NCBI GenBank assembly: GCA_027919835.1
Contig: JANVFP010000012.1
Coordinates: 62,001-126,000 of the forward strand
DNA: 64,000 nucleotides
From: Lentinula raphanica
Taxonomy: Eukaryota; Basidiomycota; Agaricomycetes; Agaricales; Omphalotaceae
Direction of reading: 5' to 3'
Positions 1-10,516 of this stretch are shown here, piece after piece. The position numbers and the translations under genes are program-made. How positions within the stretch are numbered: the first letter of the stretch is position 1; every line of letters starts with the position of its first letter. The notes beneath the pieces are model-generated. The model ran no database searches and was not told where the DNA came from. It was given only the letters and a program-made list of their open reading frames with translations.

Positions 1-307
1 CAGTCTATGAAGCACACTTGACCCCCTTCCTCTTCTTTCCACCCAGAAGACCAAGAACCCACAAAGATACCAAGCCTGATAGCTCACGCACACCATTCGA
101 TCTGTCTCCTCCTTTTACCGACAATCCCTCCTCCGGGTGCCCTTTTACCGTGTACGGAATCTCCTGCCATTTGTACACTTCACACTGCGTCTATGCTTGA
201 TTAATTATCCCGATGTCAGATTCTAATTACGTGTCCTATCTCTGGAATAAAAGGGCTCAGCCTTTGTTTCTCAAGATCGGTCTTCCTTCTATAAGTCGTT
301 CGACGTC
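1..307. other. 5' edge and upstream region of the MetE-like gene
   Basis: I see no gene I can support here. A short open frame near the left edge has no recognisable motif. The segment is pyrimidine-rich and presumably holds the promoter and 5' leader of the plus-strand gene that starts at 308. Confidence 0.4.
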
Positions 308-2246
308 ATGTCCAAATCTCCCGCGAAACTTCATCCTCCTTTTCGTGCAGAGCATGGTAAGTTAACATCATCCTGGCTGTATACTATACACAAGCCCTTA
401 TGATCGATAGTGGGTTCCCTGATTCGTCCGAGACCTCTGTTCGACAAACGATGTGAGCTAGAGGAAGGTAAATGTACAGTCGAGGACCTCAAAGAGGTTG
501 AGAACGATGCAGTAAAACATGTCGTTGAACTGCAGAGATCTCTCGGGATTAGGTCAATCACTGATGGCGAAGTCAAGAAGTACGTGCCAATCGTATAGAG
601 AGATTCCTCTTAGTCTCATGCTCACTCGGAAATGGAGAGCGTCGTTTTACGATGGTGTTTTCGAGAAACTTGACGGAATGGTATTCATGCCTGAACGTAA
701 GCCTCTGAAGCTTGACTTTTTGCATCAATAATCATTGCGCCGCAGGACCCATCCACGAATTCAAGGTTAGCACATGGACGCGATCTCGTCGCAGTGTCGC
801 TCAGTTATTTGGCAGCGCTACCTGCCACACATAGCGCTCCTGTATGCCGCAGGAAAACCATCTGATGCAACTTTCTACTGTAATGCGAGTTCACACATGC
901 TGGCTTTCTCAAGATTATTCATTGACGGTCTGTATACTACAGGGCAAGATTAGGCGCACGAAACCATTTTACGTGGAAGAATTCAAAGCTATCAAGCGTG
1001 TGGTTCCCCCGGAGGTTCATTGGTTGATGGACTTCTGAAACATGACGATCCTCATTCTGTTTTTTTTCAGGAGGTCAAGAATATCAAGATCAATATGTGC
1101 CCTCCCTCGTGGTGGCATCATCGACACGGATCAGACCTTGCATACGATAGAAACGTATACAGCACTGACGGTACGAGATTTGTCAAGTCTGAGTTACGCG
1201 AGTAATGTTTCATCATACTCATACTGGTAAAGATGAATTCTTTGATGACCTTGGAGCTGCTTATCGCGCCGAGTTCGCAGAGCTTTATGAGCTTGGGTGC
1301 CGTGAGTTCCACTCCCACCTACCCCCACTAACTTGAACCACATGTTCGAATGGTCCCGATAATGCAGGTAATATTCAACTCGATGATCCGACTTTCGCTT
1401 TCTTTTGTTACGAGCCCACTCTCTCTGGGATGAGAGAAGCAGGAGTTGATCCCGAAAAACTACTTGACACCTACATTCGATCTATCAACGTCTGTACCAA
1501 GGACCGTCCAACCGATCTCCGTATAGGTTTGCATATGTGCAGAGGCAATTACAAGGTGGGTAATCTCTAGAAATGTTCTAAAGCTATCGTGCTGGAAGCC
1601 TTTCTTGATTAGGGTTTGCATTTCTGCGAGGGCGGCTATGATGCTATAGCTGAGAAAGTGTTCATTGGTCTCGATGTAGACACATTATACGTAAGCCTCT
1701 ATCTAAATTTTGTTCAAGTATAATGCAGAGCCACTGTGTTATTATAGCTAGAGTTTGACGATGAGCGCAGCGGTTCATTCGATCCGCTCAAATTTGTTCC
1801 TTTGAACAAAATGGTCGTGCTGGGACTGGTCACTTCAAAGAACCCAAAGGTAGGATACTCTGCTGCAATTCGATGGGGTCCTTTAGAAATATGCTGTCTA
1901 GTTGGAGAACATAGAAGACCTCAAGAGGCGTGTGGATGAGGCAGCTACTGCTATGTCCAGTGGAGATTCAAGCCGTTCCAAGGAGGTGGCATTAAATCAG
2001 TGAGTTGACATTCACTGTTCGGAATCGAACTCTAATCTGTTTTTAAAAAATTTTAAACAGGCTTTGTTTAAGTCCTCAATGCGGTTTTGCTTCCGTTTGG
2101 CAAGGAAACCCTGTCACCGAAGAGGTATGGGTAAAAGTGCTTGCAATATGTTATTCGTTTCCTGAAAATAACCACAGGACGAGAAGAAGAAATTAGCATT
2201 GATTGTTGAAACGGCGAAACAGATTTGGGGGAGTGACTCGGATTGA
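308..2246 (+). CDS. MetE-like (cobalamin-independent methionine synthase family) protein
   Basis: This looks like a single-domain UROD/MetE-like methyltransferase, the family related to the C-terminal catalytic half of cobalamin-independent methionine synthase. Exon 1 (308-356, MSKSPAKLHPPFRAEH) splices to exon 2 at 411, giving HVGSLIRPRPLF, the usual N-terminus of this group. Later come SITDGEVKK, then FYDGVFEKLDGM. Family zinc ligands appear to be present in the CRGN motif near 1540 and in LSPQCGFAS near 2075. The last exon (2178-2246) ends in QIWGSDSD. About eight introns of 50-60 nt are needed. It lacks the long N-terminal half of true MetE, so the methyl acceptor cannot be deduced. The exact donor and acceptor between about 579 and 640 was chosen to restore the family reading (KKASFYDG). 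Family assignment is firm, substrate is not. Confidence 0.85.
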
Positions 2247-2460
2247 GGATATCTATATCAAAAGGACGGTTGGAATGTACATAACTATTCACACTGGCTA
2301 TTATTCAATCTCTCTTTCCGGCGGTTTTCACTCTAGCAGAGGTTTGACTATCTCCAAAGGTGTGTCAGATTCCGCATCGTCTAAGGACACTGGCAACCCC
2401 CCTACATGTGGATCATACTTTGAGACCGCTCCTAATTTTATCTTTTGCTCTCATACCGTT

Positions 2461-4111
2461 ATGGGCTTTCCATGTCCTGCTATAGCTTTGGCTGCAGCAT
2501 TTTTTGCTTCTTCGACTCTTCTTGCGGTTCAGGCGTTCAGCTTCTCTGCTACACCCGCAGTGATCGATTCATGCGGAAATGTCACTCTCACATGGACCGG
2601 TACGCCTTTTCGCTATCTCCATCATCCGTACGCATACCAAAGTTTTTTCTTAGGCGGTTCCCCTCCGTTCTACCTTCTGGCAATTCCAGTGAGTGGATGA
2701 CAGCTAGGAGCCAAAAGCGACGACCTGAACTAACACCCACTAACACTTGGAAGATATTTGGGACGCCTCGTAACATATCCATCCCAGATTCTGCGTACCA
2801 AAATGATGTAGGATCCTATTCTACACAGTTGAGCTTACCCGAGGGCCAGAGATATATCTTGTCGATGTCAGATTCCACGGCAAGTAATACTGCTGAACTC
2901 GATAGATGGTTACTGATTGTGATCTAGGGTTTCGGTAGCGGTGGGGATACTCAGATCTTGCAAATGGGCGACGATTCATCTGAGAGTTGTAACACTACTG
3001 ATCCTGGTGACACAATTCCTCTCGCGGGTCTACCCCCTATGCGTTACTCATACCGTCCTACCCAGGTTCTGCTTTCACATTTCAATTGAATGCCGCCCTA
3101 CAACAATGCAGGTAAGTACTTTGCCATTTACGAATCGGTCCGTTACCTGAAAGCGCTCATTCTGGTGTTGCAGAGAGTTTACCTTTGAGGCATACACTGC
3201 TGCCATTCAACCAGTCACTATATTGGTAGTACTTGATCCTTCAGGCGACATTCATGGCTTGAACACTGAATACGTTCTGATAGGGCGTCATTCCGGGTGG
3301 CGATAGTTTCACCCTCTCGCCTCCTAACGGTTCGACGAGTTATGAATGGACGGCTGACATATGGAATGGAACAACAATCGTCTTCATGATGGTTGACGCT
3401 GAAGGGAGGCAAGGGGGCACCTCGGATACGTTGACCGTGGGGACCTCTGACAACTCTTCGTGCATCAACGCTTCATCGCCTGTAGCCACGACCTCACCTA
3501 TTGCTTCATCAGCTAACAGCACCTCCACCGACTCTGGTAGTTCAACATCAGTCGGTGCAATAGTTGGTGGAGCCGTAGGAGGATCGGTAACCCTTGCTGC
3601 TGGGATGCTCTTCGCACTATGTTGTATCCGCCGGCGACGAGGAAAAGAGCCCAAACATTGGATCGAAGCCTCGGGTGCATTGACGCATGGTTCTCGCAGA
3701 AGTCGCTCTGAGAATATTGACTTGATGTCGGATGAAGGTAATATACCGTATGCGGGCAATCCTTTCTTGCCGGCTTCCACATCTAGTACTACTCACAATG
3801 GCAATGTCACTTCAGCCTTGCCTTTGTCTCAAGTGTTTTTCAACGAACCCTTCAACCCAGCCGCAGCCTCGCAGTCCCTACCTCCCGGAACCGAAATCAC
3901 ACCTTTCGAAATACATAACGAACCGCGAGTCACGCATAACACAGGCAAAAACTCGCGAGGTCTTCAGTACAATTCCAATCCCCGATATATTTTGCACCAT
4001 GACGCAGAAGACGTAGTACCTGATCCAGAAGCAGTAGGAATTGTAGAACTTCCTCCGCAATACTCTGAACGTCCAGCCTCTCAAAGTCTATCAGGCGCCT
4101 GCAACCTTTAG
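2461..4111 (+). CDS. Secreted/one-pass membrane protein with Ser/Thr-rich stalk
   Basis: The start is followed by a signal peptide (LAAAFFASSTLLAVQAF). The ectodomain seems to hold two related units of about 100 residues, each running from a Cys through a ...GG..(S/T)D/T... segment to an SC motif (SESC, then NSSC). A Ser/Thr-rich stalk follows (about 3430-3540), then a Gly/Ala/Val transmembrane helix (SVGAIVGGAVGGSVTLAAG...LCCIRRRRG, about 3550-3645) and a cytoplasmic tail of about 150 residues with a PPQYSE motif. Introns read as 2600-2653, 2695-2754, 2880-2927 (GC-AG), 3010-3066, about 3112-3172 and about 3226-3284. The layout is common among agaricomycete surface proteins and resembles wall sensors, but I do not recognise the family, so a sensor role is only inferred. 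It converges with the minus-strand gene ending at 4362. Confidence 0.75.
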
Positions 4112-4361
4112 ATACAGCAATAGAGGTGTACATTCTCGAAGATCGCAGACGGACATTACAGATACCAACCTAGTTCTAAACAAGTCTCATTTTCTGTGTA
4201 TTCATAATGAAAACAATTATAGTAAATTCGGAAAACTGCTGGATAGAAAACGGCAAGCATAGATACGATAATATGCGAACTAGGATGACTCTACAAGGAT
4301 TCCAAAATAAGTACACCAGTGCTAACTTACAACGTTCCATTTTAGGGGAAGGCGAGCCATA

Positions 4362-5513
4362 TCACGAAGGAGCTGGGGTGCCGGTGCCGTCCGTCGTCAT
4401 TGCAGACTCAGTAAGTGGCTCATTCGAGAGGTTAGATCTAGCGAACGCGTCGATGAGTGCCTCCTGGTCCTTCCGACGACGGTGTCTTCTGCGTCTGTCA
4501 TCTTTGATTATTCTGTCTATCTTTTTCCGGTCCCTGCCAGCTTTCCGGGGATCTGTCAATGCGTTTTTGCATTTATAGCATGCCAGCTCAATACTGGCCA
4601 GCAGACGAAGAGTTTCAGAGTTGTTCAGGGCCTAGATAGTCGAATTGTTGAACGGAACATTGTCGAGTCTATGATTAGGTACTCACGTTGAGAGACCAGG
4701 ACACTACCCCGCTATCTTCAACGCAACCTATCACAACGAAGTTTCCTCTCTTTTCGGCCTGAAGATCCGTGCCCTTCAAACGGTCAGCTTTCCCATTTAT
4801 TGTACTGGAAGATCGCTTACTTCTCCGAATTGTGTTAATAACTTGTTGGTGGTCAAAGTGCGAACAACTGTGGATCCAATGGTTGAGTTGCCAACACAGT
4901 GGCGTCATCAAGAGACGAGGACGAACCGACGCGTGAAGAATGACCGGTAACTTCCTGACTAACAAGACCACGGCCCATGTATACCCAGGAATCTCTCTCC
5001 GGCCGTCGAATGTGCACCTTCACTTGAATCTCGCGTGTGATCAAGGGGGCTAGTAGAAGCAATCAGTTAGTGAGCAAAGAGTTTGACCACAGTGAATAGT
5101 TAGAACGCACCTTGAGGATGGCTAATCTCCGTTGGATGTGTAGGTGCTTGCGCTTGCGAGGTGGACGCAGAACCGAGATCATCCACCTGCATTGTTTCAT
5201 CCACCTGCGAGACAAGATGAGAGTCGTGCTGAGCAGAGCAGGAGATACGATACCATATTCATCGTTCAGATAATGTAAGGTAACAGAAAGAATGAAGACT
5301 GTCGAGATGAAAATTGGTGGAGAGGATGAAACCTTGGTCCTTCAGGTGCGCCGCAGCCATGTGATCACTGATCAAACTTCCTGTCGCGTATAGACTGCTA
5401 GTAAGGAACACAGGGACCCCCATGCTCGGAATTTTCAAAGTCCGAAGGGCTGCCGGACGGATTCCGAGCCCATTAGTCATCGATATAGCCACGTGAAATG
5501 TCAAAGCAGGCAT
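4362..5513 (-). CDS. Conserved protein of unknown function with basic C-terminus
   Basis: I do not recognise this gene, but it has a coherent exon chain. It starts MPALTFHVAISMTNGLGIRP and continues with TLKIPSMGVPVFLTSSLYATG. It then passes a predicted 34-nt intron (5299-5332) into VFILSVTLHYLNDEYGI and VDETMQVDDLGS. Next come PLITREIQVKVHIRRPERDSW, a segment VVRTLTTNKLLTQFGEVSDL, then AEKRGNFVVIGCVEDSGVVSW, and finally CYKCKNAL followed by a strongly basic stretch (DDRRRRHRRRKDQ) that could be a nuclear localisation signal. The middle part reads like a beta-rich domain. No catalytic motif is apparent. Introns are about 34-65 nt and the phases agree throughout. Confidence 0.7.
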
Positions 5514-6298
5514 TTTTCGTCCGCTGAGAGCTGCTGAGAATCAACTCCTTCGGCATTCGAGTGTCGATTAGAGCATTTTTGTGATTCAGATAGCTTCAAT
5601 TGTACATGACCTTCCATCTACAAGAGAAATCATTGACTCATAATGTGTTTTTCTCTTGGAGGCCTTCTGCACTGTGCAAAGTTGACTTACACGAGCTTTT
5701 ACATCTTCTCAGGAATGAACACTAATGAGAAATAACAGCTTAAGAGCAGTACCATGCTCCCGGCTCTTTTATGAGGCTCAGAAGATGTGCTCATTGCTCA
5801 GAGAGAGGCTACAGCTTGCTACAGAGGTCAGAGATTTATATATCTTATCTTATCTGAAAGCGGACTTTGAAAATTCCGAGCATGAGGGTCCCACAGTTCC
5901 TTACCACCAGGCTGTTATTCAACGAACGCGTTTACTCTTCGTTGAACTATCAGATTGGCTAGCGAGGCTATGTCGCGTAACGTCACTCCTTCTTTAATTA
6001 CTTAAACTTTGAAGTAACTGAGTCTATCTCAGTCTGCTCAAGGACGCTTGTTTTTATGTTTTCATCGCTCAATTGATTGTTCACAGTATGTTCATGCAGA
6101 CTGAAGCCGGGTTGTACCTAAGAGATCTTAGACGTTCCGTACACGTCCCTCCTCGCCAATTAGCACTTTACATTGATTCCTGAGGCCTCACGAGAGGGTC
6201 CTGGATCACTCTCTGAGTATCATAGTATCGGAAACTGACAGCTGGTAAGAGCAGACTGGTCCCTAACATGCAAACAATGTCGTTCTCCAAATTGAGCA
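5514..6298. other. Intergenic region, no gene supported
   Basis: This lies between the start of the unknown minus-strand gene and the 3' end of TAF5. A 90-codon plus-strand open frame at 5725-5997 has no motif and no start context that would separate it from chance. The region presumably holds the promoter of the unknown gene and the TAF5 3' UTR. Confidence 0.5.
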
Positions 6299-9098
6299 TT
6301 ATCTAGTCTCCGGTGATTGATAGATGCCACCAACTAAACAAAGATTCCTTGGGGTGAACTGGACATTGACGATCGGCGTTCTTTTAGTTGGAAATGTGGA
6401 GATCAGGTCGGAAGTTCTGAAGAAAGAATAAGTACAATACCGGGCTTAATATTGATAGCTCACGATTCTATAACCTCTTCCTCTCCGAATTTGTGTGATA
6501 CGGGACTGTTGCTGCTTGGCGTCGTAGCATCACGTTTGTTAGGAGGCCCACCCGCGCTCTTGACGTCCCAGCATCTCACAGTCCAATCAGCGCCTCCACT
6601 CATGAGGAGTGATGACTCTGCACTGAAGGCAAGGCTATAGATAGAGGCAGTATGACCAGTCATCTTCTTTATGCGTTTACCCGAACCGATATCCCATAGG
6701 TTGATTGCCAAATCCTCTCCTTTGGATAATTCTAGCATGTGGATTCGGAGAAAAGACGAACACGTACCTGCGCTAGCTAAGTAACGTCCATCTGGGCTGA
6801 TGGCCAAGTTGGAAATAGGTCCTTGGTGACCAATGAACACCCGCACACAAGATCCTTTTTGAACATCCCACAAACGTGCTGTCCAATCACTCGACCCGGT
6901 AGCCAAATACAGAGAATTAGGATGAAAGCGAACACACTACGAGGTATAAGCAAGAAGATCAGCACGCAAAGACACATAGTCAACAGAACAACGTACGTCA
7001 ACATCACCTAGATGCCCAGCATATATCCTGAGACAAGAAATTCGATCCGTTGACCACAGTCTCGCTGTACGGTCTCGGCTTGCGGTAGCAAAGTAAGTCC
7101 CAAGTGGACTCCATTTCACGTCCCAAACCGGATTTTCGTGACCGCGAAATGCAACGAGATTTGTCATAGTGTCCATCGACCATAGTCTGCTGGTCCCGTC
7201 CGCTGAAGCGGAGAGAAGATATTTGGGTGGTGCAGCTGAACCACTGAGGGGATCGAAATCAACCGAGTAAACAGGCCCGCTGTGCCCTATGAGCTTTCTG
7301 GTGGTACTGCCTTTCTTTTCTTTGATTTTTCGCAGAGATGCAGCTATAGAACATCATGAGAGAAATATGAAAGCATATAATACTGACTCACAGTCACGAA
7401 TAGAATTAGCTGAAAAGTCGCTCCGCATGCCTCGTAGTTTTTCACCTTTCAAGCTCCATAATCTGATGTAGCTTTCCGAGAATCCTGCCGCCATTAGGGA
7501 AGTATCTTGAGAGAAAGTACAGCATGGAGCTCTAGGAAATGGTCAGCGTCAATAACGGACGGTAGATTCACGATCATAGAGGAGAACCTACCCCTCTGGC
7601 ACATCATGCAAAGTATAAGCACAAATGCTAGGTAGAGCCCGTGCGCGAATAGCGCTGGCTTGTGGTGATGTGGGATCTAATCCATTCAAAGTCGACGGTT
7701 CCAGTCGTATTCGCTTTCTAGCATCGCGAATAGCGCTTACTTCACGCTCAACATCGACTGTTTTAAAATTGGGCGGAAGAGGTGGCATATCCGCTTCTGT
7801 TGGAACAAGCACGCCCGACGGAGCTGGTGGACGAGCAAGCGAAATATCGTACTGTGATGCTGGAATACCTTCGAGCATGGCCTTTTCGCGAGCTACGCGT
7901 TCCGTTTCCGCTTTCAAGTCTTCGGGTATCGGTGCAGGTCCAAGCTTGAGATCCCCTTTGGAAAGGTTGAAGGCCTGCGGGTTGTAGATTTTGGACTGTG
8001 CGCCATTCGCATGTGGTATCAGAGAAGAAGTGAGGCCTGTCGATTCTTCCCAGGTATTAGGCGGTAACGATGCTGAAGTTGAAGAAGTTACTATGTTCCG
8101 AGTAAATTTGGGTATGGAAAGGAATGTACACCAGGGGGATACAATTACCGTCAAAGCGAAGATGGTTATTCACGACCTGCATCACTGCCACACGTCCTCG
8201 CTTTCCTTTCTCTCCGTAAAATCCATAGCCAGCACCCATAGCTTCCCCTCCTATGCCCTCCGTCAGCCAACCTAGTAATAACCCAAATCCAGAACGGCTG
8301 ATACGAATGAAATATTTCTCATCCCGGAACCGTTGTGCAAGTTCGTCATTCTGAACGTGGGCTGGCAGAAGTAGGGTTGAGAGACGTTGAAGAGTAGCAG
8401 AATGTGCAGCTTCAAGTTGAGGTGAGAATGTTGCAAAGAACTGGAGAGCTATGGAAATTGGTAGGTACATGTATGATGCAGTGATCTGATTATCACTTAC
8501 CGGCATCCTTTCTTCCTGCCTGAATCAAGTCTAGATAGAAATGACAGAATATAGGGAATAATATAGGACGAAATTCTGGCTGAATAGACACAGATGAGAT
8601 GCAGTATGATGATTCAAATGAGATAAAACGTACGCGGTACATGTCCAGGGAACCTTCTACCCATGCGACTAACTCTCGAAAGCCTTCAGGTTTGTCTAAT
8701 GGATCTTCTGCCAGGATTTCTTCGGAGCCAACCGATGATATATTCGATATGAGCGTTTGTAGCGCGGGTGTATTGCTCATCGAACTTAATTCCGAGAGGA
8801 CAGACGCAGTTTCCTTGAGGGCATTCTCCCCTGGACGCGAAGGCTTGTGAACGAATACTGCCAGGGTTTTCGCCAATTCCTCTGCGTTAATAGTGTCTTG
8901 GCGTGCATTCCTAGCATCGGCTGTGGAGCCTTCGATCTCACTCAGGAATGCCTTTTCAGCAACGTTGTGCCCTTTGGCTCGAAGGTACTGCAATACCAAT
9001 CGGTCGATATCAGCTCCATTTGAGGCAGATTCCAGAGTTTGCGAAGGAGAAGTAGCGGTAGGAGATCGTGATGCAGTGGGAGGAGTGTTGCCAGACAT
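6299..9098 (-). CDS. TAF5: TFIID subunit TAF5 (WD40 repeats)
   Basis: This is a subunit of the general transcription factor TFIID, and of SAGA in many fungi. Near the N-terminus is a LisH-like segment (DIDRLVLQYLRAKGHNVAEKA). The TAF5 N-terminal domain follows (PEFRPILFPIFCHFYLDLI, then AHVQNDELAQRF and FIRISRSGF). The C-terminal half is a WD40 propeller with clear repeats: LIGHSGPVYSVDFDP, FRGHENPVWDVKWSP, YAGHLGDVDCVRFHP, FIGHQGPISNLAISP and MTGHTASIYSLAFS. The last exon (6299-6421) is easily missed. It is spliced from a donor at about 6462 and supplies the typical C-terminus DLISTFPTKRTPI...FTPRNLCLVGG, ending at a TAA at 6299-6301. Reading straight through that intron gives a false stop at 6460. 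The gene shares a short promoter with MAD2. Confidence 0.95.
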
Positions 9099-9294
9099 CA
9101 GAAAGGATGTGTATGTAGGCCTTGGCCTTTACTTTGATAGTGCTGCAATTAAGGCTTGTTCTGATTCAATCTTGTGACTTGCGAGTGACACAGAGATGAA
9201 TGGTCATGTGATATGCGTCACAACATTTAAACACGTCCGGCACGTTTCACTATCGCCTGGACCCGACTTTCAACTCCAAGAATTTCATTCCTCA
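9099..9294. promoter_or_regulatory. Bidirectional TAF5/MAD2 promoter
   Basis: Only 196 bases separate the two divergent start codons, so both genes must be controlled from this segment. I saw no TATA box. Confidence 0.6.
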
Positions 9295-10134
9295 ATGGCA
9301 TCGAAACAAGCTAACCGCCAAGCTATCACTCTCAAGGGGTCTACAGCGCTAGTTACCGAATTCTTCAAATATGCAGTTAACACGTTCGTCACAAACAACA
9401 CTCTTCGAGCCTTTCCACTCAACTTCTGTGAAGGATACTCTTTCAACGCGAAGTCTATCCTTCGGATGACTTCCACATGGTCAAGAAATACGGGCAGACC
9501 GTCCTCGTTACTCAAGATGCTGCTTTGGAGAATTACCTCGACAAGTGTGTTCTCGTTCATAGCAATTGATGATATCTTCGTTGACTCCTTGAACTTAGGA
9601 TCTTGAAGCAAGTACAAAGTAAATGATTATTCAAAGATACAATCTTTGTGCCCTGATGCTGATTTTTCATACAGAGTGGCTACTGACTGGCTCAGTGACA
9701 CAACTGGTCTTGGCAATCATCTCCAAGGATACTCGGACGCCACTTGAGAGATGGGTTTTTGATATCAAGCTGGTGGAACCGCCCGCCGAGTCCAGTGAAC
9801 AGTAAGCATACATCTGCTCCAGTAACTAGTTCGTTCCACTCAGAATTTTGCGAATAGCCAACCACCGAAAGCGGAAGCCGAGATTCAATCCGAAATCCGT
9901 GCCATTCTAAAGCAAATCATCTCAATGGTGACATATTTACCGGTCATCAACGAACCGACAGTCTTCAATATCCTAGCCTACACATCAGAGTCAGCGGATG
10001 TTCCTGCAGGAGAGTGGGTTGACACAGATCCACTTGCTATCGAGGCGTCCAAGAGCCAGCAGGTGAAAATGAGAAGTTTCAGCACAGACATACACCGGAT
10101 CGAAGCAATGGTAGCATATCGGTACGACGAATGA
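9295..10134 (+). CDS. MAD2: Spindle-checkpoint protein Mad2 (HORMA domain)
   Basis: Mad2 is the HORMA-domain protein that binds Cdc20 and restrains the anaphase-promoting complex until kinetochores are attached. Exon 1 encodes MASKQANRQAITLKGSTALV and FFKYAVNT. The chain continues ILFQREVYPSDDFHMVKKYG, QTVLVTQDAALENYLDKILK, WLLTGSVTQLVLAI and ERWVFDIKLVEP. The last exon carries IQSEIRAILKQIISMVTYLP and ends with HRIEAMVAYRYDE, the mobile safety-belt region. The total of about 205 residues is the normal family length. All four introns are GT-AG with matching phases. It is divergent from TAF5. Confidence 0.96.
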
Positions 10135-10516
10135 TGGGGTGTTTTCGGTCTGCATGGTTTTCTTGATTTTGTACCTGGAACTGTACATGGACAGTACATA
10201 TATCTTGTCCGAGGTTGACTGTAACGACAGTCTAGAAATGATACATCTCTGTAATGATGGTGGTAAAGACCTGAGCCGGAGTGGCCGACCTGAGCGAGAT
10301 GATTGCCATGACCACAAATCTGCCACAAATAGTGTGCCACTCGTCTGGTTCATCAAAACCATCTCTTTTTCTTTGTCCCCCCTCTGGCCACACTCTCTTT
10401 TCTCTTCTTTTATAACAGTCGTCTGTTTTCCCTTTCTTCCCCATACTTTCACGTCACGGTTGAACCGGACTTCGCTCTTTTATTCTATATCGCTCTCAAC
10501 GGTCAAATCTATTATC
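10135..10516. promoter_or_regulatory. Intergenic region upstream of noxA
   Basis: This is the 382-base gap between MAD2 and noxA. Its right half (about 10370-10450) is strongly pyrimidine-rich, as is common just upstream of fungal transcription starts. No further gene is supported. Confidence 0.45.

Noticed and set aside
18..200. Short open frame at the left edge
   Set aside because: Pro/Thr-rich with no motif, no splice links, and it sits in a CT-rich leader. More likely chance.
5725..5997. 90-codon plus-strand open frame between TAF5 and the unknown gene
   Set aside because: No recognisable motif, no plausible splice partners, and length within chance.
6460..6462. Apparent TAF5 stop codon
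   Set aside because: The typical TAF5 C-terminus (TFPTKRTPI, FTPRNLCL) lies downstream at 6299-6421 and is reached by a GTGAGC donor, so this stop is inside an intron.
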